From Nocardia sp. alder85J (GTDB taxonomy: Bacteria > Actinomycetota > Actinomycetes > Mycobacteriales > Mycobacteriaceae): a DNA stretch of 64,000 nucleotides. The notes under the pieces were generated by a model that saw only the letters and a list, made by a program, of their open reading frames with translations, was not told the origin of the DNA and ran no database searches. Both the position numbers and the translations under genes were made by a program. The number at the start of each line of letters is the position of its first letter. The stretch's first letter is position 1. Below, piece after piece: positions 40,245-49,051 of this stretch. The stretch covers positions 1-64,000 of the forward strand of contig NZ_JAIUCZ020000008.1 in NCBI RefSeq assembly GCF_020176955.2, read 5' to 3'.

Positions 40245-40901
40245 ATGACTGCGGCCGACTGGGACGCGCGGTACGCGCACAGCGAATTGGTCTGGGGCAC
40301 ACCGCCGCACCCGATCGTGGCCGAACAGGCGACCGCCCTGCAACGGTCACTGCTGCCGTCCCGCACCGGCGAGCCGCCGCGCGCCCTGGATCTCGGCTGT
40401 GGCGAGGGCCGCCACACCCTGTGGCTGGCCACCCACGGCTGGCAGGTCACCGCGGTGGACTTCTCCCAGGTCGGTATCGACAAGGGCCGCACCCTGGCGG
40501 CGCGGCTGTCCCGCTCCGCACGCGGCCGGATCACCTGGCACTGCGCCGATGTCACCGACCCGGCGGCCGGCCCGGACGGCCCTTTCGAGCTGGTGCTGCT
40601 GACCTGTCTGCACCTGCCGCCGGAGCAGCGCCGCGCGGTGCTGCGGCGCGCCGCCGATCTCCTGATCCCGGACGGCCTCCTGCTCGTGCTGGGCCATGAT
40701 CCCGCCGATCCGGTGGCGGCCGAACACGATCCGGCGACACTGTTCACCCCCGAGGACATCCTGCGTGACCTGGCCTGCCTGGCCGGGCAGCTACGGGAAC
40801 GGGTGGCCGACCGAGTATCGCGTGCGGACGCCGATCACCCGGACATCCTGGTACTGATGACCCGGATAGCCCCCGGAGATCACGGCACGATCGCGCTCTG
40901 A
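40245..40901 (+). CDS. Class I SAM-dependent methyltransferase
   Basis: 218 residues from ATG 40245. N-terminal WDARYAHSELVWGTPPHP is typical of tellurite-resistance/UbiE-like small-molecule methyltransferases. Motif I ALDLGCGEGRHTLWLATHGW binds SAM; motif II acidic residue is in VTAVDFSQVGIDKG; later WHCADVTDPA and LVLLTCLHLPPEQRR. Substrate unknown. Apparently transcribed as a leaderless mRNA. It is convergent with the next hydrolase, 28 bp apart. Confidence 0.88.
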   Translation: MTAADWDARYAHSELVWGTPPHPIVAEQATALQRSLLPSRTGEPPRALDLGCGEGRHTLWLATHGWQVTAVDFSQVGIDKGRTLAARLSRSARGRITWHCADVTDPAAGPDGPFELVLLTCLHLPPEQRRAVLRRAADLLIPDGLLLVLGHDPADPVAAEHDPATLFTPEDILRDLACLAGQLRERVADRVSRADADHPDILVLMTRIAPGDHGTIAL

Positions 40902-40929
40902 CCCACCGCGCCGACCGCGATCGCACCGA

Positions 40930-41532
40930 TCAACGCGAACCCCACCGCGCCAGCCACGGATCCACGGTCGCGCCGATGAGGTCGAAGCCCGCCCGGAAGG
41001 AGTGCGGCTGGCCCGGCACGATCCGGACCTCGGCGGCGTCGGCGGCCTCCGGAATGCCGAACGGGTCGCGCTCGCCGTTGATCACCACCACGTCGACCTT
41101 CGTTGCCGCGGAGAGCAATTCGTCCCGCCGCGTCTTCTCCGGCTTCCCCGGCGGATGCAGCGGGAAGGAGAGTGCGAGCACCCCGGCCGCCCCGGCCGCG
41201 ACCGCGGTCCGGCAGGCCACCCGGGCGCCGTTGCTGCGCCCGCCCTGCACCAGCGGCAGACCCGGGAACCGGTCCCGCAACGCCGACACGATCTCCAGCC
41301 ACGCGGCGTCCTGCGCCGGGGCCGAACCGGGCGCCCGCCGGCCCGCCACCCGATAGGGCTGCGTCACCCGGGCGACCACCGCACCGGCGGCCAGTCCGCG
41401 ATCGCGCACGACCAGCAGATCCTTCGCCTCGACGCCGCCGCCGGAACCGTGGGTCAACAGCAGCAGCAGGCGCGGCTGCGCGGGTTCGTCCAGGTCGATC
41501 TCCGCCGGTCCGGCACTGGTCTCGAGGCGCAC
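40930..41532 (-). CDS. Alpha/beta-hydrolase (KANL3/Tex30-like) family protein
   Basis: 200 residues from GTG 41532, supported by a -10 element 6 bases upstream; the longer frame to 41601 has no support. Features: LLLLLTHGSGGGVEAKDL, the nucleophile elbow QGGRSNGARVACRTA (GRSNG), acid in INGERDPFGIPE and base His in VPGQPHSFRAG. Small, lid-less hydrolases of this group are cytosolic with poorly known substrates. It stands alone between convergent and divergent neighbours. Confidence 0.82.
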   Translation of the reverse strand: MRLETSAGPAEIDLDEPAQPRLLLLLTHGSGGGVEAKDLLVVRDRGLAAGAVVARVTQPYRVAGRRAPGSAPAQDAAWLEIVSALRDRFPGLPLVQGGRSNGARVACRTAVAAGAAGVLALSFPLHPPGKPEKTRRDELLSAATKVDVVVINGERDPFGIPEAADAAEVRIVPGQPHSFRAGFDLIGATVDPWLARWGSR

Positions 41533-41538
41533 CGACCC

Positions 41539-41544
41539 ACCGTA
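41539..41544 (-). promoter_or_regulatory. -10 element of a probable leaderless promoter
   Basis: TACGGT on the minus strand, 6 bases from the GTG at 41532; no ribosome site. Confidence 0.45.
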
Positions 41545-41678
41545 ACCGCCGTCCCCGGCCGCGCGGGCGCACACACCGGGTGGCGAGCCCGCGGCTACCA
41601 CGAATCCTCGCCGAAAACGTGTTCTACATCACAGTGTTTCCCGCATCACATCCGCAGGTGGACGCCTGGATCGATGCG

Positions 41679-41722
41679 TTACCCGCGGGTAATATACAGT
41701 GTAAGTTACCCACCGGTAGCAA
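41679..41722 (+). promoter_or_regulatory. Two tandem operators in the fadE5 promoter
   Basis: Site 1 is the perfect palindrome TTACC-CGCG-GGTAA (41679-41692). Site 2 is AAGTTACC-CACC-GGTAGCAA (41703-41722), imperfect on the right. A -10-like TACAGT lies between them (41696-41701), so binding would block transcription. The core matches the operator before etfD at 6803. Confidence 0.6.
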
Positions 41723-41813
41723 CCCCGCCGATAGATACGGAGGAACGGGGCACGGTGGACAACGGGCGGGAACGGGACAACCGATCCGCACCTACTCAAC
41801 GGAGAGAACAAAA

Positions 41814-43649
41814 ATGGGTCACTACAAGAGCAACGTCCGGGACCTGGAGTTCAACCTCTTCGAGGTGCTCGGGCTGGGATCGATCCTCGAATCCGGCGCA
41901 TTCGGCGATCTCGACGCGGACACCGTCAAGGAGATGCTGAACGAGGTACGCCGGCTGGCCGAGGGCCCGCTCGGTGAGTCGTTCGCCGACGCCGACCGCA
42001 ACCCCCCGGTCTTCCACCCCGACACGCACACCGTCACGCTGCCGGAATCGTTCAAGAAGAGCTACCGCACGCTGTCCGAGGGCGGCTGGGACAAGCTGGG
42101 TATCGACGAGGAGCTCGGCGGTATCCCGTTCCCCCGCACCGCCTACTGGGCCATCGCGGAGCTGATCCTGGGCGCGCAGCCGGCCGCCTTCATGTACTCC
42201 GCGGGCGCGGGCTTCGCGAACATCTTCTACGACAACGGCACCGACGAGCAGAAGCAGTGGGCCAAGCTCGCCGTCGAGCAGGGCTGGGGCGCCACGATGG
42301 TGCTCACCGAGCCGGATGCCGGCTCCGATGTGGGCGCCGGGCGCACCAAGGCCGTCAAGCAGGAGGACGGCTCCTGGCACATCGAGGGTGTCAAGCGGTT
42401 CATCACCTCCGCCGACTCCGACGACCTGTTCCCGAACATCATGCATCTGGTGCTGGCCCGCCCCGAGGGCGCCGGGCCGGGTACCAAGGGCCTGTCGCTG
42501 TTCTTCGTGCCGAAGTTCCACTTCGATCCGCAGACCGGTGAGACGGGCGAGCGCAACGGCGTGTTCGTCACCAACGTCGAGCACAAGATGGGCCTGAAGG
42601 TCTCGGCGACCTGCGAGGTCACCTTCGGCGGGCACGGCGTCCCGGCCAAGGGCTGGCTGGTCGGCGAGGTGCACAACGGCATCGCGCAGATGTTCCAGGT
42701 CATCGAGCACGCGCGGATGATGGTGGGCACCAAGGCCATCGGCACGCTGTCCACCGGCTACCTGACCGCGCTGGACTACGCCAGGCAGCGGGTGCAGGGC
42801 GCCGACCTGACCAGGATGTCGGACAAGGCCGCCCCGCGCGTCACCATCACCCACCACCCGGACGTGCGCCGCAGCCTGGCGATGCAGAAGGCGTACGCCG
42901 AGGGCCTGCGCGCGATCTACCTGTACACCGCCGCCCACCAGGACGTGGTGGTGGCCGAGCAGGTGTCCGGCGCGGACGCCGAGCTGGCGGCCCGGGTCAA
43001 CGACCTGCTGCTGCCGATCGTCAAGGGCGTCGGCTCGGAGCGGGCCTACCAGTACCTGACCGAATCCTTGCAGACCCTGGGCGGTTCCGGCTTCCTGCAG
43101 GACTACCCGATCGAGCAGTACATCCGGGATTCGAAGATCGACTCGCTGTACGAGGGCACCACCGCCATCCAGGCGCAGGACTTCTTCTTCCGCAAGATCG
43201 CCCGTGATCGCGGCGTGGCCCTGGGCCACGTGGCCGGGCAGGTGCAGAAGTTCATCGACCGCGAGGGCGGCAACGGCCGGCTCAAGGCCGAGCGCAAGCT
43301 GCTGGCCACCGCGCTGGAGGATGTGCAGGCCATGGCCGCCACCCTGACCGGGCATCTGCTCGGCGCCGGGGAGGAGCCCAGCGAGCTGTACAAGGTCGGC
43401 CTGGGTTCGGTGCGATTCCTGCTCGCCGTCGGTGATCTGCTGATCGGCTGGCAGCTGTTGCAGCAGGCCGAGGTTGCGATCAAGGCACTGGACAACGGTG
43501 CGACCGGTGCGGACATGAACTTCTACACCGGCAAGATCGCGGTGGCGCAGTTCTTCGCCCGCAACCAGTTGCCGGAGCTGACCGCCACCCGCGGCGTGCT
43601 GGCAAACCTCGACAACGACATCATGGAGCTGGACGAAGCCGCGTTCTGA
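41814..43649 (+). CDS. fadE5: Acyl-CoA dehydrogenase FadE5
   Basis: 611 residues from ATG 41814 with GGAGAG upstream; the length and N-terminus (GHYKSNVRDLEFNLFEVLGL) match mycobacterial FadE5 throughout. FAD-dependent: TMVLTEPDAGSDVGAGRTKA binds substrate and flavin, and the catalytic Glu is in KIDSLYEGTTAIQAQDFFFR. A C-terminal extension of ~100 residues is typical of this subclass. It catalyses the first step of beta-oxidation, passing electrons to EtfAB and then EtfD. In M. tuberculosis fadE5 (Rv0244c) lies next to fadA2; here they are 8.5 kb apart. The promoter carries operators shared with etfD. Confidence 0.95.
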   Translation: MGHYKSNVRDLEFNLFEVLGLGSILESGAFGDLDADTVKEMLNEVRRLAEGPLGESFADADRNPPVFHPDTHTVTLPESFKKSYRTLSEGGWDKLGIDEELGGIPFPRTAYWAIAELILGAQPAAFMYSAGAGFANIFYDNGTDEQKQWAKLAVEQGWGATMVLTEPDAGSDVGAGRTKAVKQEDGSWHIEGVKRFITSADSDDLFPNIMHLVLARPEGAGPGTKGLSLFFVPKFHFDPQTGETGERNGVFVTNVEHKMGLKVSATCEVTFGGHGVPAKGWLVGEVHNGIAQMFQVIEHARMMVGTKAIGTLSTGYLTALDYARQRVQGADLTRMSDKAAPRVTITHHPDVRRSLAMQKAYAEGLRAIYLYTAAHQDVVVAEQVSGADAELAARVNDLLLPIVKGVGSERAYQYLTESLQTLGGSGFLQDYPIEQYIRDSKIDSLYEGTTAIQAQDFFFRKIARDRGVALGHVAGQVQKFIDREGGNGRLKAERKLLATALEDVQAMAATLTGHLLGAGEEPSELYKVGLGSVRFLLAVGDLLIGWQLLQQAEVAIKALDNGATGADMNFYTGKIAVAQFFARNQLPELTATRGVLANLDNDIMELDEAAF

Positions 43650-43651
43650 CG

Positions 43652-43706
43652 CAGGCCGAACCGGGCCCCGCTCACGGAACACAGGTTCCGGGGCGGGGCC
43701 TGCCGC
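43652..43706 (+). terminator. Complex hairpin terminator after fadE5
   Basis: GCAGGCC near 43652 and GGCCTGC near 43700 enclose nested stems GGGCCCCGC/GGCGGGGCC and GGAAC/GTTCC, forming one long interrupted hairpin. Confidence 0.65.
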
Positions 43707-43834
43707 ATTGTCCGGCAATCGGTTCGCAACCGTGATCTCCGTAACGTGGGCGAAAAAATAGGGCTGTGCAAGGCTCACATCGCGGGCTCGGAGGAGGCAG
43801 AATAACCGGCGGCCGACGACGAAGGAGCGCGACG

Positions 43835-44917
43835 ATGACCGGACGACTGTCTGCACTTGCCGGAGCGAGCGCGGCGGTCGTGTTCTTGGCCTGTGGCTTC
43901 GGCGCGGCGCACGCCAACCCCAACGACATCAACCCCATCCCGGTCCTCAACGGCACCATGGGCCTGCCGCATCTGACCGGCGCGACCCAGGCGATCTACC
44001 AGGCCACCGGAATGAACAGCCCGAACCGCACGGAACAGTCCAACGTGATCGGCACCGATCTCGGCATCATGTGGGACGACGGGCGCGGGCAGATGCTCAC
44101 CGTCTACGGCGACACCGCCGGACTCGGCGTGCCGAATCTGCTGGCGGGCAGCCTGTGGGCCTGGCGGTCGAACGTGATCTTCCGCAGCGCGCCGGCCGAC
44201 CCGGGCCAGGGCGTCCACTACTCCAGCTTCGTCGACAATCCGCTGCCCAGCCCGAAGATCCCGGGCATCGAGGTCAGCTTCATCCCCACCGCCGCGATCT
44301 CGGTGAACGGCGTGCAGTACCTGAGCCTGATGTCGGTGCACGAGTGGCAGGCGGACGGGCACTGGACCACCAATTTCTCCACCCTCGCGGTCTCCGGTGA
44401 CGACGGGCAGACCTGGGCGCAGCTGCCCACCACCCGCCGCGCCAACGAGGACGGTTTCGAGAACTTCCAGCAGAACGCGTTCGTCAAGGCCGGCGGGTAC
44501 GTGTACCGCTACGGCACTCCGGCCGGGCGCGGCAATCCGGGCTTCGTCTCCCGCGCCAAGGAGGCCGATGTCGCGAACGTCGATGCCTACGAGTACTGGG
44601 ACGGCAAGAACTGGAAGCCGGGCGACGCGAAGGCCGCCGCGCCGATCGTCGGCGATGTGGCCGAACTGTCCGTGCAGTGGAACGACTATCTGCACCAGTA
44701 CGTCATGATGACCACCGACGGCGGCAACTCGGTGGTGCTGCGCACCGCCCCGGCCCCCGAGGGCCCGTGGAGCGAACCGCGGCAGTTGATCGATTCGCGG
44801 GAACTGCCCACCCAGTACGCGCCGATGATCTACCCGTATCAGACCGGGCGCGATCTGTATTTCCTGCTCACGATCCACAATCAGTACAACGTGGTGCTGA
44901 TGCGAACGCCGCTGTAG
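43835..44917 (+). CDS. Secreted DUF4185 protein (GH183-like), paralogue of 39.1 kb gene
   Basis: 360 residues from ATG 43835, with AAGGAGC upstream. The signal peptide (TGRLSALAGASAAVVFLACG) ends near AHA-NP. The mature part opens INPIPVLNGTMGLPHLTGAT and follows the first copy nearly motif for motif (VIGTDLGIMWDDGRGQMLTV; YGDTAGLGVPNLLAGSLWAW; YPYQTGRDLYFLLTIHNQYN). Two copies separated only by fadE5 and two small genes indicate local duplication. Both probably act on arabinan in the cell envelope. Role inferred. Confidence 0.8.
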   Translation: MTGRLSALAGASAAVVFLACGFGAAHANPNDINPIPVLNGTMGLPHLTGATQAIYQATGMNSPNRTEQSNVIGTDLGIMWDDGRGQMLTVYGDTAGLGVPNLLAGSLWAWRSNVIFRSAPADPGQGVHYSSFVDNPLPSPKIPGIEVSFIPTAAISVNGVQYLSLMSVHEWQADGHWTTNFSTLAVSGDDGQTWAQLPTTRRANEDGFENFQQNAFVKAGGYVYRYGTPAGRGNPGFVSRAKEADVANVDAYEYWDGKNWKPGDAKAAAPIVGDVAELSVQWNDYLHQYVMMTTDGGNSVVLRTAPAPEGPWSEPRQLIDSRELPTQYAPMIYPYQTGRDLYFLLTIHNQYNVVLMRTPL

Positions 44918-44943
44918 GTGCGTGACACCACCGGGTACGAGGC

Positions 44944-44982
44944 CCGTGCGGTTGCCGGGTCGGGGGTCTGGCAACCGCACGG
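44944..44982 (+). terminator. Hairpin terminator after the second DUF4185 gene
   Basis: CCGTGCGGTTGCC (44944-44956) pairs perfectly with 44970-44982. Confidence 0.75.
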
Positions 44983-45177
44983 TACCGATCTGCTTATCGG
45001 CTCCTCCCGGGCAACCGTTACACCGCCGCCCGTGGCGCACCCCGGCACCGGCGCGCGGTAACGGGGGTGCAGCGGGGAGAATCGAGGCGGGTTGCGGCAG
45101 TCGGCGGTGCTGAATCGCCGGCGGACCGGCACGTGGGCTCGGACCCGAGCTCGGACTACTCGAGGAGATGAGAAGTT

Positions 45178-46206
45178 ATGCAGCTGGGAATGATCGGACT
45201 CGGCCGAATGGGCGCGAACATCGTGCGCCGCATCGTCAAGGACGGACACAGCGCGGTCGGCTTCTCCCGCCACGAGGACCAGATCGCCGAATTCAAGGCG
45301 GAACTCGGCGACGGTTTCCAGGGCGCGACCGATTACAAGGCGTTCGTCGCGTTGCTGGAGAAGCCGCGCGTCGTGTGGGTGATGATCCCGGCCGGCGCGA
45401 CCGGCGCCGTGATCGACCAGGTCGCCGACCTGCTGGAACCCGGCGACATCATCATCGACGGCGGCAACAGCCGGTACCACGAGGACATCCGGCGTGCCCG
45501 GGAGCTGGCGCCCAGGCGGCTGCACTACCTGGACATCGGCACCTCCGGCGGCGTGTGGGGCCTGGAACGCGGCTACTGCCTGATGATCGGCGGCGAGGCC
45601 GCGACCGTGAAACACATCGAACCGCTGCTCCAGTCGATCGCGCCCGGCGTCGACACCGCGCCGCGCACCCCCGGCCGCACCGGCGAGCCCACCCCCGCCG
45701 AACAGGGCTATCTGCACTGCGGTCCCGCCGGCGCCGGCCACTTCGTCAAGATGGTGCACAACGGCATCGAGTACGGCGCCATGCAGGCGTACGCCGAGGG
45801 CATGAACATCCTGTACAAGGCCAATATCGGCAAGGCGGACGCCGGGACGCACTCCGCGGAGGAGACTCCGCTGGAGCATCCGGAGCACTACCAGTTCGAC
45901 ATCGACGTGCCCGAGGTCACCGAGGTGTGGCGCCGCGGTTCGGTGGTCGCCTCCTGGCTGCTCGACCTGACCGCGCAGGCCCTGCACGCCGATCCGTCGC
46001 TGGAATCCTTCGGCGGCCGGGTCTCCGACTCCGGCGAGGGCCGCTGGACCATCCACGCCGCCGTCGACGAGGGCGTCCCCGCCCCCGTCCTGTCCGCCGC
46101 GCTCTACCAGCGCTTCTCCTCCCGCGGCGAATCGCTGTACGCCGACAAGGTGCTCTCGGCCATGCGCAAGGCCTTCGGCGGGCACAACGAGCTGCCGTCC
46201 GCGTAG
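45178..46206 (+). CDS. gnd: 6-phosphogluconate dehydrogenase, decarboxylating (short, GndA/YqeC-type)
   Basis: 342 residues, the short bacterial type. GAGGAG ribosome site before ATG 45178. Rossmann motif QLGMIGLGRMGANIVRRIV; substrate loops DGGNSRYHEDIRRARELAP and DIGTSGGVWGLERGYCLMIG; catalytic Lys/Asn in HFVKMVHNGIEYGAMQAYAE. C-terminal helices end at GGHNELPSA. It converts 6-phosphogluconate to ribulose 5-phosphate, CO2 and NAD(P)H. Short-type enzymes often prefer NAD+, which cannot be judged here. Monocistronic, closed by a hairpin at 46217. Confidence 0.93.
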   Translation: MQLGMIGLGRMGANIVRRIVKDGHSAVGFSRHEDQIAEFKAELGDGFQGATDYKAFVALLEKPRVVWVMIPAGATGAVIDQVADLLEPGDIIIDGGNSRYHEDIRRARELAPRRLHYLDIGTSGGVWGLERGYCLMIGGEAATVKHIEPLLQSIAPGVDTAPRTPGRTGEPTPAEQGYLHCGPAGAGHFVKMVHNGIEYGAMQAYAEGMNILYKANIGKADAGTHSAEETPLEHPEHYQFDIDVPEVTEVWRRGSVVASWLLDLTAQALHADPSLESFGGRVSDSGEGRWTIHAAVDEGVPAPVLSAALYQRFSSRGESLYADKVLSAMRKAFGGHNELPSA

Positions 46207-46216
46207 GTAACGCAGG

Positions 46217-46254
46217 CGCCGCACCCGGATCGGCGCATCGCTGCGGGTGCGGCG
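46217..46254 (+). terminator. Hairpin terminator after gnd
   Basis: CGCCGCACCCG (46217-46227) pairs with CGGGTGCGGCG (46244-46254), followed by TCATTT. Confidence 0.7.
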
Positions 46255-46349
46255 TCATTTCCGGCACCTCCGGTCGGCCCGGCGCACGAGGCGGGCAGCC
46301 CGGCTCCCCGGCCGGGGTGCGCGGATCCGGATACGGCAGGATCGAGGGC

Positions 46350-47537
46350 GTGAGCAGTCTCGGGCGCGGTGCGGGTGGCAGTGACGACGAGGCGCCGGTG
46401 ATCCTGGCCGGAGCGCCGGATACCTTCGCGCGCAGCGTCTTTCACGATCGGCATCCGAAGCTGATCGAGCGGGTCGTCGAGGCGCACCCCTACGGTGAGC
46501 GGGAGCGGGCGGCGCTGCGGGCACTGCTCGCGGAGACGCTGCACGGCACGGTCGAACCGTTGCGCACCGCGGCCCTCGATGCGGAGGACTGGGCGTGGTG
46601 GGGTGAGCCGTGGTGGGGACGAACCTGGGGCGAGCTACCGTTTCTGTGGGCCGAGAGCTACTTCTATCGGCGGCTGCTGGAGGCCACGGGGTATTTCGGG
46701 CCCGGGATCTGGGCCGGGATCGACCCGTTCGGTCCCACCAAGGCCGCCGAACTGGACAGTGCGGCGGTGACGGCCGAGCTCGCGGCCCTGGACGAACTTG
46801 CCGACGCGCCGGAGGCAGCCGCCCGTGACGCCCTGCTGCTGTCGGCTCTCTGGGGCAATCAGGCCGATCTGGGCTTCCAGCTGGTGGCGGGCTCCGACAC
46901 CCGATCGGACGGCCTGCTGGTGGACGACCGCCGGGAACTGTGGGCGGCGCTGACCGCCGCGCCCGCGGCCGGACTGCACCTGATCGCCGACAACGCCGGC
47001 CGGGAGCTGCTGCCGGATCTGGCACTGCTCGATCACCTGCTGACCTCGGGAACTGTCGCGACCGCGACCGTCTGGCTGAAGCCGCAGCCGTATTTCACCT
47101 CCGACGCCACCATGAGCGATCTGCTGGCGGCCCTGCGGCGGTTGCGCGCGGCCGGCGGCGCCGCCGGGCGGCTGGGCGACCGGCTGTGGCAGGCCCAGTG
47201 CAACGGTGCGCTGACCGCGCGGACGCACGAATTCTTCTGCGCCCCACTGGGTTTCGACGAGATGCCGAACGATCTGCGGGCCGCGTTCGACGGCGCCGCG
47301 CTGACCGTGTGCAAGGGCGATCTGAACTATCGGCGGCTGGTCGGCGACCGGTATCTGCCGCCGACGACCCTGTTCGCGGACCTGGTCGGCTATTTCCCTT
47401 CACCGGTGGCCGCGCTGCGCACGCTGAAATCGGACGTGATCGCGGGCCTGAGCGCCGACCGGGTCGCCGCCCTCGACGCGACCGGGCAACCGTGGCGCAG
47501 CAACGGTGAGCACGCGCTGATCCAGTGCGCCCGCTGA
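46350..47537 (+). CDS. Damage-control phosphatase ARMT1-like (DUF89) protein
   Basis: 395 residues from GTG 46350 (AGGATCGAGGG upstream). The DUF89 core is seen in ELPFLWAESYFYRRLLEATG, NQADLGFQLVAGSD, the metal site LHLIADNAGRELLPDLALL, LKPQPYFTSDATMSDLLAAL and VCKGDLNYRRLVGDRYLPP, ending with LRTLKSDVIAG. Members are metal-dependent phosphatases that remove damaged phosphosugars (fructose-1-phosphate-like) or similar side products. Its place after gnd suits sugar-phosphate housekeeping, though gnd has its own terminator. Confidence 0.85.
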   Translation: MSSLGRGAGGSDDEAPVILAGAPDTFARSVFHDRHPKLIERVVEAHPYGERERAALRALLAETLHGTVEPLRTAALDAEDWAWWGEPWWGRTWGELPFLWAESYFYRRLLEATGYFGPGIWAGIDPFGPTKAAELDSAAVTAELAALDELADAPEAAARDALLLSALWGNQADLGFQLVAGSDTRSDGLLVDDRRELWAALTAAPAAGLHLIADNAGRELLPDLALLDHLLTSGTVATATVWLKPQPYFTSDATMSDLLAALRRLRAAGGAAGRLGDRLWQAQCNGALTARTHEFFCAPLGFDEMPNDLRAAFDGAALTVCKGDLNYRRLVGDRYLPPTTLFADLVGYFPSPVAALRTLKSDVIAGLSADRVAALDATGQPWRSNGEHALIQCAR

Positions 47538-47743
47538 CGTGCACACCAACGTCATTGTCGCGCGCCACCTTCGGCAATCGTCGCCACCTGACCGGGGACA
47601 CCCTCGGGCGAATCGGAGCCCCGCAGCGCAGGCCGTACCGGACCCGATCGATGCCCGACACGACACCCACTCGCGGCCGACACGCGGTGCGCAACGGGTG
47701 TCGGAGTAGGCGGACGACCGCGGGCCGACTACGGTCGGGAAAT

Positions 47744-48910
47744 ATGCGCAAAATTCCGGGGATCGTGGTCACTGTGCTCGCGCTCGGCCTGAGTGCCTGT
47801 TCGCACGCCACCGACGGTACCGCGACCCCGACGCCCGGCAGCAGCACCGCGCCGATCGCGCCGAGCCCAGCGCAGGCTGCCCCCGTCACCGCCCAACCCG
47901 ATTGCGCCGCAGGCTATCTCGCGCAGTTCAACGAGCGGCAGAAGCTCGCCCAGCTGCTCACCGTGGGTGTCACCGGCACCGCCGACGCCCAGGCCGTGGT
48001 CCGCAACGAGCAGGTCGGCGGGATCTTCATCGGCGGCTGGACCGATCAGGCGATGGTCGCGAACAAGCAGCTCGACCAGGTCACCTCGCTGGCCCGGGTG
48101 CCGCTGATGGTCACCATCGACGAGGAGGGCGGCCGGGTCTCGCGGGTGGGCAATCTGATCGGCGAGGCGCCCTCGGCCCGCGCCGCCGCGGCGAGCATGA
48201 GCGCCGACGACTACTACCAGCAGACCCTGACCCGGGCCAAGGCGCTGAAGGACCTCGGCATCACCGTCGACTTCGCGCCCGATGTCGACGTGAGCGACCA
48301 GCCCGACGACAGCGTCATCGGCGACCGCTCCTACTCCAACGACCCGGACACGGTGACCGGCTACGCCGACGCCATGATCCGCGCGCTGCACGACGCCGGG
48401 CTGGGCGCGGTGATGAAGCACTTCCCCGGGCACGGCCACGGTTCCGGCGATTCGCACAAGGGCGCGGTGCAGACCCCGCCGCTGGATCAGCTGAAACAGG
48501 TGGATCTGGTGCCGTTCCGCAATCTGATCACCTCCGGCGCGGGGGTCATGGTCGGCCATCTCGACGTGCCCGGCCTCACCGAGTCGGGTGTTCCGGCGAG
48601 CATCAGCCCGGAGGCCATGACGCTGTTGCGTCAGGGCGCCGGATACGGCGCCGCGCCGTTCGACGGGCCGATCTTCACCGACGACCTGAGCGGCATGAAG
48701 GCGATCACCGCCCGGATGGACATCGAGGAAGCGGTGGCCGCGGCGCTCGAGGCCGGCGCCGACTCCGCGCTGTGGATCACCACCACGGACGTGTCGAAGG
48801 TGCTGGACCACCTGGAGCAGGAGGTCCGTTCCGGCAAGCTGCCCGCCGACCGGGTGGACGCCTCGGTGCTGCGGCTGGCCCGCTTCAAGGGCGTGCCGCT
48901 GCACTGCTGA
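47744..48910 (+). CDS. lpqI: GH3 beta-N-acetylglucosaminidase lipoprotein (LpqI/NagZ type)
   Basis: 388 residues from ATG 47744; TACGGT 8 bases upstream may be a -10. The lipobox is LGLSAC after RKIPGIVVTVLA, so it is anchored outside the membrane. GH3 features: ARVPLMVTIDEEGGRVSRV, DLGITVDFAPDVDVSDQPD, the catalytic His/Asp loop GAVMKHFPGHGHGSGDSHKG, and the nucleophile Asp in IFTDDLSGMKAI. It removes GlcNAc from peptidoglycan fragments, allowing recycling. Orthologous in position to M. tuberculosis Rv0237, which is followed by the same TetR gene. Confidence 0.92.
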   Translation: MRKIPGIVVTVLALGLSACSHATDGTATPTPGSSTAPIAPSPAQAAPVTAQPDCAAGYLAQFNERQKLAQLLTVGVTGTADAQAVVRNEQVGGIFIGGWTDQAMVANKQLDQVTSLARVPLMVTIDEEGGRVSRVGNLIGEAPSARAAAASMSADDYYQQTLTRAKALKDLGITVDFAPDVDVSDQPDDSVIGDRSYSNDPDTVTGYADAMIRALHDAGLGAVMKHFPGHGHGSGDSHKGAVQTPPLDQLKQVDLVPFRNLITSGAGVMVGHLDVPGLTESGVPASISPEAMTLLRQGAGYGAAPFDGPIFTDDLSGMKAITARMDIEEAVAAALEAGADSALWITTTDVSKVLDHLEQEVRSGKLPADRVDASVLRLARFKGVPLHC

Positions 48911-49001
48911 CTGGCTGCTTCCGAGGACCCGATCGACCGGCGGTCGTCGCCGTGATGAATGATCACAACCCGGCGACTGTCCGGCGAAGCCCGGCGCCCT
49001 A

Positions 49002-49021
49002 AACTTACCCCGGAGTAAGAT
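49002..49021 (+). promoter_or_regulatory. TetR operator upstream of the tetR gene
   Basis: AACTTACCCCGGAGTAAGAT is a near-perfect palindrome 31 bp before the tetR start. It differs at two positions from the site at 52089-52108, implying autoregulation. Confidence 0.7.
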
Positions 49022-49051
49022 GAGGGTTTCGATCATGTCCTAGGAGAGTGA

